From the NCBI GenBank assembly GCA_934526125.1, contig CAKSZU010000047.1:1-16025 (forward strand): a DNA stretch of 16,025 bases, written 5' to 3'. The translations under genes were made by a program, and so were the position numbers. This DNA comes from an uncultured Faecalibacterium sp. (lineage in GTDB: Bacteria; Bacillota; Clostridia; Oscillospirales; Ruminococcaceae). The stretch's first letter is position 1; each line of letters opens with the position of its first letter. The notes beneath the pieces were generated by a model. The model made no database searches and had not been told where the DNA came from. It was given only the letters and a program-made list of their open reading frames with translations. Of the stretch, positions 1 to 6,708 are shown piece after piece.

Positions 1-743
1 GCGTAGGTGATGCCGTGGTAGCTGTCGTCCGGGGTGCACAGGCCGGGGAACTTCTCGGCGTGGGCCATCCAGTCGAACTTGCCGCTGTCCACGATGGCAC
101 CGCCCAGCACTGCGCCGTGGCCGTCCATGTACTTGGTGGTGGAATGGGTCACGATGTCCGCGCCCCACTCAAAGGGACGGCAGTTCACCGGCGTGGGGAA
201 AGTGTTGTCCACGATCAGCGGCACACCGTGGGCGTGGGCGGCCTTTGCAAATTTTTCGATGTCCAGCACGGTCAGGGCGGGGTTGGCGATGGTCTCGCCG
301 AACACGACCTTGGTGTTGGGATGGAAGGCTGCTTCCAGCTCCTCCTCACTGCACAGCGGGTCTACGAAGGTGGCCTCGATGCCCATCTTCTTCATGGTGA
401 CGGAGATGAGGTTGAAGGTGCCGCCGTAGATGGTGCTGGAAGCCACGATGTGGTCCCCGGCCTCGCAGAGGTTGAACAGGGCGAAGAAGTTGGCCGCCTG
501 TCCGCTGGACGTCAACATGGCGGCGGTGCCGCCCTCCAGCTCACAGATCTTCTTTGCGACAAGGTCGCAGGTGGGGTTCTGCAGGCGGGAGTAGAAGTAG
601 CCGTCTGCCTCCAGGTCGAACAGCTTGCCCATGTCCTCGCTGGTAGCATACTTGAAGGTGGTGGACTGGATGATGGGGATCTGGCGGGGCTCGCCGTTGC
701 CGGGCGTATAGCCGCCCTGCACACAGATGGTATCACGGTTCAT
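1..743 (-). CDS. metY: O-acetylhomoserine sulfhydrylase (MetY), C-terminus cut by the window edge
   Basis: This is a PLP-dependent Cys/Met-metabolism enzyme that makes homocysteine (or methionine) from O-acetylhomoserine and sulfide (or methanethiol) in the cytoplasm. About 247 codons are visible, starting at an ATG at 743 (MNRDTICVQGGYTPGNGEPR) with an AAAGGAG site just upstream. The reading frame is still open at base 1, so the C-terminal part lies outside the window. Family features seen are the N-terminal QGGY and IPIIQSTTF segments, the TSSGQAANFFALFNL segment that binds the cofactor phosphate, VDNTFPTP, and THSTTKYMDGHG with the PLP lysine at about residue 204. The length and the ATSEDMGKLF insertion fit the long MetY type rather than cystathionine gamma-synthase. 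It lies directly downstream of metQNI, separated by a strong hairpin, which fits a shared role in methionine supply. Confidence 0.93.
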   Translation of the reverse strand, partial: MNRDTICVQGGYTPGNGEPRQIPIIQSTTFKYATSEDMGKLFDLEADGYFYSRLQNPTCDLVAKKICELEGGTAAMLTSSGQAANFFALFNLCEAGDHIVASSTIYGGTFNLISVTMKKMGIEATFVDPLCSEEELEAAFHPNTKVVFGETIANPALTVLDIEKFAKAAHAHGVPLIVDNTFPTPVNCRPFEWGADIVTHSTTKYMDGHGAVLGGAIVDSGKFDWMAHAEKFPGLCTPDDSYHGITY

Positions 744-780
744 TGTTACATACTCCTTTACTGGGTTGATCGGAACAACA

Positions 781-819
781 CAATTCCCCGCCAGAGGACG
801 CACCTCGGGCGGGGAATTG
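781..819 (-). terminator. Strong hairpin between metI and metY (terminator or attenuator)
   Basis: A 12-bp perfect inverted repeat, CAATTCCCCGCC at 781-792 and GGCGGGGAATTG at 808-819, encloses an inner GAGG/CCTC stem with a 5-base loop. On the minus strand, where metI is read toward metY, it is followed by the U-rich TGTTGTTCC, which is a poor U-tract. On the plus strand an AAATTTTTT run lies about 10 bases beyond. It may be a leaky terminator that lowers metY expression relative to metQNI, or a processing or stability hairpin. Confidence 0.6.
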
Positions 820-858
820 AAACGTTAAATTTTTTCCTCGCCCGGAGGCTGCCTGCGG

Positions 859-1515
859 TCACTTTCTCAGCCGCTTATCGCTCTTCGTGGCCCAGAGGGT
901 GCCCACGGTCTGGAAGACCTGCACCATCAGCACCAGAAGGACCACACAGACGATCATGATGTTGGTCTGGTAGCGGTAATAGCCATAGGACAGGGCGATC
1001 TTGCCCAGACCGCCGCCGCCGATAACGCCGGACATGGCCGAGTAGCCGAGGATAGTGGTCAGGGCCGTGGTCATGCTGGAGATCAGGCCGGGCAGACACT
1101 CCGGGATCATGACCTTGGTGATGATCTGGAAAGGGGTCGCGCCCATGCTCTGGGCCGCTTCTACCACGCCTTCATCCAGCTCGCGCAGGCTGGTCTCCAC
1201 CAGCCGGGCCACAAAGGGGAACGCCGCGACCACCAGCGGAACGATGGTGGCCTTGGTGCCCACGGTGGTGCCCACGATGGCGCGGGTCAGGGGGAACACG
1301 CAGATCATCAGGATCAGGAACGGCACACTGCGCAGGATATTGATGACGATATCCAGCAGGTGCATCAGCCAGCCGGGCAGGGGCAGGATGCCGTCCTTGT
1401 CACCGGCCACCAGCAGCACACCCAGCGGCAGGCCGATGACCAGTGAAAACGCTGTGGAGAGGACCGTCACATAGAACGTCTCCCAGATGGCAAAGCCATA
1501 ATCTGCAATGGTCAT
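859..1515 (-). CDS. metI: Methionine ABC transporter permease MetI
   Basis: This is the integral membrane subunit of the MetNIQ methionine importer, 218 aa and so the usual family length. It has about five hydrophobic segments, roughly residues 13-37, 54-75, 89-108, 145-170 and 185-210. The BPD permease coupling loop EAAQSMGATPFQIITKVMIP (about 119-138) contacts the MetN ATPase. SVPFLILMICVFPLTR and GGGGLG are typical of MetI. The start at 1515 overlaps the metN stop in an ATGA, implying translational coupling. An earlier in-frame ATG at 1626 lies inside metN and is rejected. It is the last gene before the 781-819 hairpin. Confidence 0.95.
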   Translation of the reverse strand: MTIADYGFAIWETFYVTVLSTAFSLVIGLPLGVLLVAGDKDGILPLPGWLMHLLDIVINILRSVPFLILMICVFPLTRAIVGTTVGTKATIVPLVVAAFPFVARLVETSLRELDEGVVEAAQSMGATPFQIITKVMIPECLPGLISSMTTALTTILGYSAMSGVIGGGGLGKIALSYGYYRYQTNIMIVCVVLLVLMVQVFQTVGTLWATKSDKRLRK

Positions 1516-2525
1516 TCTCCGGTCACCTCCTCTACCGTGACGCCGGGCTGTGCCCGCATATAATCGGCCGCCTGCCTGGCCTGTTCCAGGTCGGCGGGCA
1601 GTTTGAGCAGCATGGAGCCGTAGCACTGGCCGCTCAGGTCACGGGTGTCCGCGCTGAGTACCGACACCAGAATGCCCTTTTCGGCAGCCAGACTTGCCAC
1701 CAGCGGTTTTGCGGCGGACGACCCGTTGAAGGTGACGCGCACCACATGATCATCCGGCGCAAAGCTGGACAGATCCCGGGCGGCGCTGCCGCCGTTGGGG
1801 GCCACCAGACGCCGGGCAGCCGCGGTCTTGGGGTTGGCGAAGATCTCCTTCACCTCGCCCTGCTCCACCACGACACCGCCGTCCAGAATAGCAACGTGAT
1901 CGCAGATCTCTTCCACAACGCTCATCTGATGGGTGATGACCACCACGGTGATGCCCAGTTTCCGGTTGATATCCTTGATCAGGGTCAGGATAGAGTGGGT
2001 GGTGTTGGGGTCCAGCGCACTGGTGGCCTCATCACACAGCAGCACCTTGGGGTCGGTGGCCAGCGCACGGGCAATGGCGATGCGCTGCTTCTGGCCGCCG
2101 GACAGCTGGGCCGGGTAGGCGTTGGCCTTGTCGGGCAGGCCCACCATTTCCAGCAGCTCCCGGGCGCGCTTTTCCGCCTCATCCTTTTTGATGCCTGCCA
2201 GCTCCATGGGGAAGCAGATGTTCTTCAGGCAGCTGCGCTGCATCAGCAGGTTGAACTGCTGGAAGATCATGGTGATCTCCCGGCGGCGGGCGCGCAGCTG
2301 GGCCGGGGTCAGGGCCTCCATGGCGGTGCCGTCGATGACCACGCTGCCCTCGGTGGGGCGCTCCAGCAGGTTGATGCAGCGCACCAGCGTGGATTTGCCC
2401 GCACCGGACATGCCGATGATGCCGTAAATGGACCCATCCGGAATGGTCAGGTTGATATCATTCAGCGCGTTGACCGCGCCGTCCTTCATCTGGAAGGTCT
2501 TGGAAAGATGTTTGATCTCGATCAC
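1512..2525 (-). CDS. metN: Methionine ABC transporter ATP-binding protein MetN with NIL domain
   Basis: This is the cytoplasmic ATPase of the methionine importer, 337 aa. In order: Walker A GMSGAGKST (38-46), Q-loop FQQF (88-91), signature LSGGQKQR (141-148), Walker B VLLCDEAT (161-168), and the H-loop histidine in VITHQ (199). A C-terminal NIL/ACT-like regulatory domain occupies about 260-335 (VVRVTFNG through VTVEEV). In characterised MetN proteins this domain binds methionine and shuts off transport when internal methionine is high. The ATG is at 2525, 16 bases after the metQ stop, with a GGAG-type site in between. The gene overlaps metI by 4 bases. Domain order is canonical, unlike its partner metQ. 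Confidence 0.96.
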   Translation of the reverse strand: MIEIKHLSKTFQMKDGAVNALNDINLTIPDGSIYGIIGMSGAGKSTLVRCINLLERPTEGSVVIDGTAMEALTPAQLRARRREITMIFQQFNLLMQRSCLKNICFPMELAGIKKDEAEKRARELLEMVGLPDKANAYPAQLSGGQKQRIAIARALATDPKVLLCDEATSALDPNTTHSILTLIKDINRKLGITVVVITHQMSVVEEICDHVAILDGGVVVEQGEVKEIFANPKTAAARRLVAPNGGSAARDLSSFAPDDHVVRVTFNGSSAAKPLVASLAAEKGILVSVLSADTRDLSGQCYGSMLLKLPADLEQARQAADYMRAQPGVTVEEVTGE

Positions 2526-2541
2526 GGGAATCGCTCCTTAA

Positions 2542-3465
2542 TCAGCCCTGCACGGGGGTCAGGTCGCTCTGCTTGCCGCCATAGATGCCCATGGGCTCGA
2601 CGTGGATGCCGGCGACGGAGACCAGATGGGTGCCCTGCTCCTCGTTGAAGTTGTCCAGATAGGGCTGGTGCTGGAAGTAGTTGGTGTCGCACTGGCCATC
2701 CTCGACCACGGTGTTGGGGATGATGTAGTCATCGTACTCCTGGATGTCCAGGGTGATACCCTTGTCGGCCAGGATCTGCTTGCAGACTTCCAGGATCTCG
2801 CAGTGGGGAGCCGGGGTAGCAGCGCAGCTGACGGTCTCACCGTTCAGGGCATCGTAATCCACATCGGGATCATAGCCGTCGGTGGGGTTCTCCACAACGG
2901 AGACCACGGCGCCGCCGTAGCTCTCGGTCATGAAGTCCTTGACCTGCTGGCTCTCCAGAGCAGCGACCAGGGCCTTGATCTTGGGCTCGTCCTCATTGCC
3001 CTCCTTGCAGACCAGAACGTTGACGTAAGCAGAAGTGCCGTCCTCCATGGCCAGTGCATCGGTCATGGGGTCCAGACCGGCAGAGATGGCGTAGTTGGAG
3101 TTGATGACAGCGTAGTCCTCATCCTGCAGGACGTTGGGGACCTGAGCAGCCTCGACCTCGTCCACATTGACGTTCAGGGGGTTCTCCTCAATGTCGTTCT
3201 TGGTGGCGGTCAGGCCGGCGTCTGCCTTCAGCTTGAAGAAGCCGTTCTTCTCCAGCAGGGTCAGGGCGCGGGCCTCGTTGGTGGTATCGTTGGGCACAGC
3301 CACCTGGATCTTATCCAGCTTGGCAGTAGCGGAAGAGGCTGCGGTGGAGGAAGCAGCTGCAGAAGAAGCAGTGCTGGAAGAAGAACCGCCGCAGGCGGTC
3401 AGGGCAGCGGCTGCAGCAGCCACACCGGAAACTTTCAGAAAATTACGACGCGTGATCTTAGCCAT
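2542..3465 (-). CDS. metQ: Methionine-binding lipoprotein MetQ (NlpA family) with rotated domain order
   Basis: This is the extracytoplasmic substrate-binding lipoprotein of the MetNIQ importer, 307 aa against a family norm near 270. The start is an ATG at 3465 behind AGAGGG. An upstream in-frame ATG at 3591 would run through the T-box terminator. The N-terminus has TRRNFLK (5-11), a hydrophobic stretch, a lipobox LTAC (Cys25) and a Ser/Ala/Thr linker (28-49). The NlpA blocks then come in swapped order. Residues 51-190 (VAVPNDTTNEARAL, GLTAT, EAAQVP, AVINSNYA, YVNVLV, GGAVV) match the canonical C-terminal half. After a linker (191-210, Asp/Asn-rich), residues 211-302 (ATPAPHCEIL, NYFQHQPYLDNF, HVEPMGIYG) match the canonical N-terminal half. 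Candidate ligand residues Phe264, His266, Tyr269, Arg66 and Asn122 are retained. It is first in metQNI and controlled by a Met-type T-box. Family assignment is firm; the permutation is read directly from block order. Confidence 0.95.
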   Translation of the reverse strand: MAKITRRNFLKVSGVAAAAAALTACGGSSSSTASSAAASSTAASSATAKLDKIQVAVPNDTTNEARALTLLEKNGFFKLKADAGLTATKNDIEENPLNVNVDEVEAAQVPNVLQDEDYAVINSNYAISAGLDPMTDALAMEDGTSAYVNVLVCKEGNEDEPKIKALVAALESQQVKDFMTESYGGAVVSVVENPTDGYDPDVDYDALNGETVSCAATPAPHCEILEVCKQILADKGITLDIQEYDDYIIPNTVVEDGQCDTNYFQHQPYLDNFNEEQGTHLVSVAGIHVEPMGIYGGKQSDLTPVQG

Positions 3466-3552
3466 GATGTTTTCCCTCTCTACTTTGTTATAACATGAAT
3501 GTGTTTGTTTGCACCGCGCAGCTCCTTCTGCGCCGGATGCAGTCCGGAAGCA

Positions 3553-3810
3553 ACAAAAAAACGCTTCCGTCCTCCGGGCATCTGCCCACAAGGACGAAAG
3601 CGTGAAACTTCCGTGGTACCACCTTGGTTTGCTGCCCCTTCACAGAAGCAGCCTCGCTGCTGCGGCATCTTCCGATGCGACAGCCGGACGCTGTAACGGG
3701 CGCTCCCGTCGTTGGCTTAGCACTCTTGCGCTTCGCCCACGCGGCTCCGAGACCATTTTCTGTTCCCTGTTTCCTGCCCTTTTCCACCGCCCGGGCTCTC
3801 TGGAAGGATC
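3553..3810 (-). promoter_or_regulatory. T-box riboswitch leader, probable Met (AUG) specifier, upstream of metQNI
   Basis: Read on the minus strand, the leader has the T-box layout. Stem I (about 3805-3745) has AGAGAGCCC pairing toward GTCTCGGAG and contains GGTGGAA and GGAAACAG. A specifier region GAAAATGGTC puts ATG at 3756-3754, followed by the usual purine. The central part contains the hairpin ACGGGAGCGCCCGT (3709-3696). The T-box core AAGGTGGTACCACGG (3625-3611) can pair with the tRNA acceptor end. A terminator follows. T-box leaders sense uncharged tRNA, and methionine fits the genes downstream. The class is very clear. The Met assignment relies on placing the specifier by eye. Confidence 0.93.
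3555..3603 (-). terminator. Intrinsic terminator of the T-box leader
   Basis: On the minus strand ACGCTTTCGTCC (3603-3592) pairs with GGACGGAAGCGT (3572-3561), with one G-U pair and a small inner GGGCA/TGCCC stem, and is followed by a run of seven T (3561-3555). This is the off-state structure competing with the T-box antiterminator. Confidence 0.9.
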
Positions 3811-3861
3811 AATGCGAAAACCTACTCTTCTCTTCACAGCCATTTTTGTGATATTGCATTT

Positions 3862-3890
3862 ATTCTAATCCACTCCGCCCGGTTTGTCAA
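3862..3890 (-). promoter_or_regulatory. Sigma-A-type promoter of the metQNI operon
   Basis: A perfect -35 TTGACA (3890-3885), a 17-base spacer and -10 TAGAAT (3867-3862) lie on the minus strand, about 50 bases before T-box stem I. It sits in the gap after the VTT-protein stop codon. I see no clear terminator between that gene and this promoter. Confidence 0.85.
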
Positions 3891-3924
3891 CCCCTTCAAC
3901 GAAGTTTTCTGGTAGGAAATTGAA

Positions 3925-4536
3925 TCAGTCGATCTCGTGCCTCTTGCAGAACCACCGGCTGGCCAGGTACATCCCGCCCCAGATCAGGACGGCGAGGATC
4001 AGGTAAAAGGGGTTCTTCATGGAGGAGACCAGCGACTGGCCGAAGAGGGCCATCATGGCCACCATGATCCCCTTGCCCAGCAGCATGGTGATGAGGTAGC
4101 GTTTCTCGTCAAAGTCGGAGATGCCGAAGGCCAGATGCATGAAGGACGAAGGCGTGAAGGGCAGCACCGACAGCATGAACAGGGACGCCGTGTCAAAGCG
4201 GCTGACCCAGCGTTCGGCCTTCTGAAGGCAGGCAAACCGGTGGGCAAATTTCCAGAAAAAGCGCTTGACGATCCGCCGCCAGAACAGGAACATGACGCTG
4301 CCCCCCAGCATGACCCCCAGCCAGCTGTACACGAACCCCAGCAGCCCGCCGTGGGCCGCCACGTTCAGCGCCACGATGGCGATCAGGGGCAGCGGCGGAA
4401 AAAACGATTCCACCATGGCAAGGATCACGGGCGCAATGGGGCCCAGATCCCCGAAGCTTTCCAGCAGCGTTTCCCAGAATTCCAGTGTTCCCAGCTGGTG
4501 TACCCAGCCCACGATCGTATTTTCCATCCTGTGCAT
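3925..4536 (-). CDS. VTT-domain (TVP38/TMEM64-type) membrane protein
   Basis: This is a polytopic inner-membrane protein of about 203 aa in the SNARE-associated/VTT fold family, which includes TVP38/TMEM64 proteins and, more distantly, DedA. Family members are linked to lipid scrambling or membrane homeostasis; the substrate here is unknown. A hydrophobic ESFFPPLPLIAIVALNVAAH segment is followed by a Gly-rich helix (LGVMLGGSVMFLFWRR), a basic amphipathic stretch, then LPFTPSSFMHLAFGIS, the signature-like segment of TVP38 proteins. One or two further membrane helices and a charged tail (KRHEID) follow. I chose the ATG at 4536 (GAGGG six bases upstream); the ATG at 4527 is nearly as good. An ATG at 4626 lies upstream of the likely -10 and is rejected. 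It is downstream of the exonuclease gene but probably transcribed separately. Confidence 0.85.
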   Translation of the reverse strand: MHRMENTIVGWVHQLGTLEFWETLLESFGDLGPIAPVILAMVESFFPPLPLIAIVALNVAAHGGLLGFVYSWLGVMLGGSVMFLFWRRIVKRFFWKFAHRFACLQKAERWVSRFDTASLFMLSVLPFTPSSFMHLAFGISDFDEKRYLITMLLGKGIMVAMMALFGQSLVSSMKNPFYLILAVLIWGGMYLASRWFCKRHEID

Positions 4537-4566
4537 TCCTTCCCTCGTGTCTGACCTGTGACCTAT

Positions 4567-4572
4567 AGTATA
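4567..4572 (-). promoter_or_regulatory. Possible -10 element for the VTT-protein gene
   Basis: TATACT (4572-4567) on the minus strand lies about 30 bases before the chosen start. I cannot find a convincing -35 at 16-18 bases, so this is a weak call. It mainly argues against starting the protein at 4626. Confidence 0.35.
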
Positions 4573-4675
4573 TCCGGTTTCTATGACAGAGCCGTGAACA
4601 AATCCTGACAAGATCGTCCCCGGCACCTGTTTCTACGAAACGGCAGAGCTGTTTCCTGCACGAAAGGAAAAATGC

Positions 4676-5671
4676 TTATTCTTTTTCGGCGGCGGCCTTC
4701 TCGGCGCGGGCCTTCATCCGCTCGATCTGCTGGGTGCGCATCCGCTCCCACCGGGACAGGCCCTCTTCGTCCGGGATCTGGGTGCAGCGGGCGTAGCTCC
4801 AGTGCAGGCCGTCCCGCCGGGACAGCTTGTACCGCTGGAACACGCCTTTGCCTGCCTCGCTCCCGGTGCCGCTGCACTGAGGACAGGACGCCAGCGTATA
4901 CCAGCTGTTGCTGCCCTTTTTCAGCCAGATCTCGTCCGGGGTCAGGGCTGCGCCGCACACCGGGCAGCAGGCCGTGCCGATCTTCGGATCGGTGCGCCAG
5001 AGATACTGCTCCACATAGCCCCGGAACACCGTGAAGTCCCGGTAATCGCCGGGCTCGGGGCAGAGGCTGGCCCGCAGGGCCTCGTCCTCGGTAGGATAGG
5101 CCGCCAGACCGGCCCGCAGGTCCAGCTTGCGGCAGACGTCGGCGGTGTAGAGGGTGTCGGACAGGGCATCGTGGAACTGCCGCTCCATGGGGATGCCCAG
5201 CCGGGTGACCACGCTTTCCAGCGTCATGCCTTCGCCCTCTTTGCGGGGATGCTCCTGCAGAAAGACCTGCTGCAGGTCATACCACACGGTGGGGCGGCTC
5301 TCGTCCAGATTGCAGAGGAAAAGGTTCTGCTTGAGTACCGGCACGTCATCCATGCCCCACTCGGCAAACTCGGCATCGGGGCCGCACCACTGCATGAACC
5401 GGCGCAGCCCCTGCACGATGGGCTCGCCCCGGTCCAGGTCGGCCTGGGTCAGGCCGGTGACCTTGGCAATGTGGTGCTGCAGCTTGCGGAAGATGCGGGG
5501 GCGCAGGTGGATGGAAAAAGTATCCAGCACATTGGCATCCTCGTCGATCTTCACGGCACCGATCTCGATGATCTCGCCCCGGAAGGTCTGCTGCACTCCG
5601 TGATAATTAAAGGTATACGGCTGATAGCCGATGTTCCATTCCAGATCAAATAAAACCAGATTACGCGGCAT
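4676..5671 (-). CDS. DEDDh 3'-5' exonuclease (ERI1/KapD-like) with C-terminal zinc ribbon
   Basis: This is a 331-aa predicted cytoplasmic RNase T/DnaQ-fold exonuclease. Catalytic acidic residues are visible: D9 and E11 in LFDLEWN (ExoI), D108/D109 in EWGMDD (ExoII), and H167 with D172 in FHDALSDTLYTA (ExoIII, giving the DEDDh type). The FDLEW form is typical of the KapD/ERI1-like branch, whose relatives trim RNA or single-stranded ends; the true substrate is not known. Beyond the nuclease domain (about 5-185) are CPVC (236-239) and CPQC (263-266), which look like a zinc ribbon, and then a Lys/Arg/Ala/Glu-rich helical tail. The ATG at 5671 is preceded by GAGAGGA. The gap to the HAD gene upstream is only 16 bases, so they are probably co-transcribed. 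Confidence 0.88.
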   Translation of the reverse strand: MPRNLVLFDLEWNIGYQPYTFNYHGVQQTFRGEIIEIGAVKIDEDANVLDTFSIHLRPRIFRKLQHHIAKVTGLTQADLDRGEPIVQGLRRFMQWCGPDAEFAEWGMDDVPVLKQNLFLCNLDESRPTVWYDLQQVFLQEHPRKEGEGMTLESVVTRLGIPMERQFHDALSDTLYTADVCRKLDLRAGLAAYPTEDEALRASLCPEPGDYRDFTVFRGYVEQYLWRTDPKIGTACCPVCGAALTPDEIWLKKGSNSWYTLASCPQCSGTGSEAGKGVFQRYKLSRRDGLHWSYARCTQIPDEEGLSRWERMRTQQIERMKARAEKAAAEKE

Positions 5672-5687
5672 GGTTCGTTGCGTCCTC

Positions 5688-6509
5688 TCACTGTAAAATA
5701 AACTTTTCGATGGCCTCGGCCACGCCGTCGTGGTTGTTGTCGGCGGCGGTGACGTAGTCGGCCACGGCCTTCACGGCGTCCTCGGCGTTCTGCATGGCCA
5801 CGCCCACCCCGGCAAAGGAGAGCATGGAGCGGTCGTTCAGGCCGTCGCCGCAGGCCATCAGGTTTTCACGGGTCAGGCCCATCCGCTCCAGCAGGGCGGC
5901 AAGGCTGGCATCCTTGGCCACCCCCAGCGGCACGGTCTCGATGAAGAAGGGGCTGGAGGGGTAGAGGTCCAGCTCCCCGGCAAAGCGCTTCCGCCCGGCT
6001 GCGCAGACTTCGTCCCGGCGGGCGGGGTCCAGCGTGATTAGCATCTTGCAGACGGGATAATCCACATAAGAGGCCAGATCATCCACATGGATCATGGGGA
6101 GCTTCGTGGTGAAGCACTCCTTATTGGCCCACTCGTCCCTGTCCCGCTCGCAGACGATGCCCTCGGTGTTGTAGGTCAGGATGGCCACATCCTGCTCGGC
6201 CGCAAAGGCGCACAGCTGGGGCACATACTCCGCGGGCAGCTGCACCTGATACAGGGTCCCGCCGGTGACGCAGTCCACGATCTTGCCGCCGTTGTAGGCC
6301 AGCACACAGCCGCCCTTTTTGTCCAGCCCCAGCTCCCGGGCCAGCGGCGTGATGCCCGCCGTGGGCCGGCCGGAGGCCAGAACGATGGTCACGCCCTGCG
6401 CCGCCGCCGCATCCAGCGCCGCACGGGTACGGGGGGTAACGATCTTTTTATCATTGGTCAGGGTGCCGTCCAGATCCAGCGCCAGCACCCGGATATTCGT
6501 CTGTGCCAT
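5688..6509 (-). CDS. Cof-type HAD-superfamily phosphatase
   Basis: This is a 273-aa cytoplasmic hydrolase of the HAD IIB (Cof) subfamily, expected to dephosphorylate small metabolites such as sugar phosphates or cofactors. Motif I is LDLDGTL with the nucleophile D12 and acid/base D14. Motif II is LASGRP (S46). Motif III Lys is near 199 (GVAKDASL). Motif IV is GDGLNDRSML (221-230). The region of about 85-190 between motifs II and III is the type IIB cap. The start ATG at 6509 has GAGGAG at a good distance. It is first in a two-gene unit with the exonuclease, and its own promoter is visible. The substrate cannot be predicted from sequence. Confidence 0.92.
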   Translation of the reverse strand: MAQTNIRVLALDLDGTLTNDKKIVTPRTRAALDAAAAQGVTIVLASGRPTAGITPLARELGLDKKGGCVLAYNGGKIVDCVTGGTLYQVQLPAEYVPQLCAFAAEQDVAILTYNTEGIVCERDRDEWANKECFTTKLPMIHVDDLASYVDYPVCKMLITLDPARRDEVCAAGRKRFAGELDLYPSSPFFIETVPLGVAKDASLAALLERMGLTRENLMACGDGLNDRSMLSFAGVGVAMQNAEDAVKAVADYVTAADNNHDGVAEAIEKFILQ

Positions 6510-6575
6510 AAAGTTCTCCTCACTTCCGGGCCTGCCTTTTCTGCAGCCCGCCGTTCTCAGGGATTTTCTACTCCT

Positions 6576-6605
6576 ATTCTACAATAAACCGGCCATTCTC
6601 TGCAA
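6576..6605 (-). promoter_or_regulatory. Promoter of the HAD phosphatase-exonuclease unit
   Basis: TTGCAG (6605-6600), an 18-base spacer and TAGAAT (6581-6576, preceded by TG) lie on the minus strand, about 65 bases before the HAD start. It is divergent to the lipoprotein promoter at 6709-6738. Confidence 0.6.
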
Positions 6606-6686
6606 GTCCTGAAGCCTACAATACACAAAACCGAAAAACCTTTCACCGGTAGAATCACGAAATTTTTTTGCTGGTTTTAGAGGATG

Positions 6687-6707
6687 TCACAAACTTTCAC
6701 AAATCAC
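6687..6707 (+). repeat. TCACAAA direct repeats upstream of the lipoprotein promoter
   Basis: TCACAAA occurs at 6687-6693 and 6697-6703, exactly 10 bases apart, with a further TCAC at 6704. The copies abut the -35 box and lie on one face of the helix, which is the arrangement expected for an operator. No regulator is identified. Confidence 0.5.
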
Positions 6708-6708
6708 C

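Noticed and set aside
1443..2648. 401-codon plus-strand reading frame opposite metI/metN/metQ
   Set aside because: It spans three well-identified genes on the other strand and shows shadow composition.
3348..3400. Ser/Ala repeat tract in metQ as a recombination or phase-variation repeat
   Set aside because: The GCA/GCT/TCT-type codons are mixed with no clean tandem unit; it is a normal lipoprotein linker.
2542..3465. Rotated MetQ block order explained by a frameshift or by two overlapping genes
   Set aside because: The frame is continuous with one signal peptide and one stop, and both halves plus a linker lie in a single reading frame.
2602..3498. 298-codon plus-strand reading frame opposite metQ
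   Set aside because: Val/Gly/Asp-rich antisense of metQ; the metQ motifs are unambiguous despite their rotated order.
3466..3591. Longer N-terminus for MetQ from an ATG at 3591
   Set aside because: The extension is translated T-box terminator sequence, and a good lipoprotein signal begins at the internal ATG at 3465.
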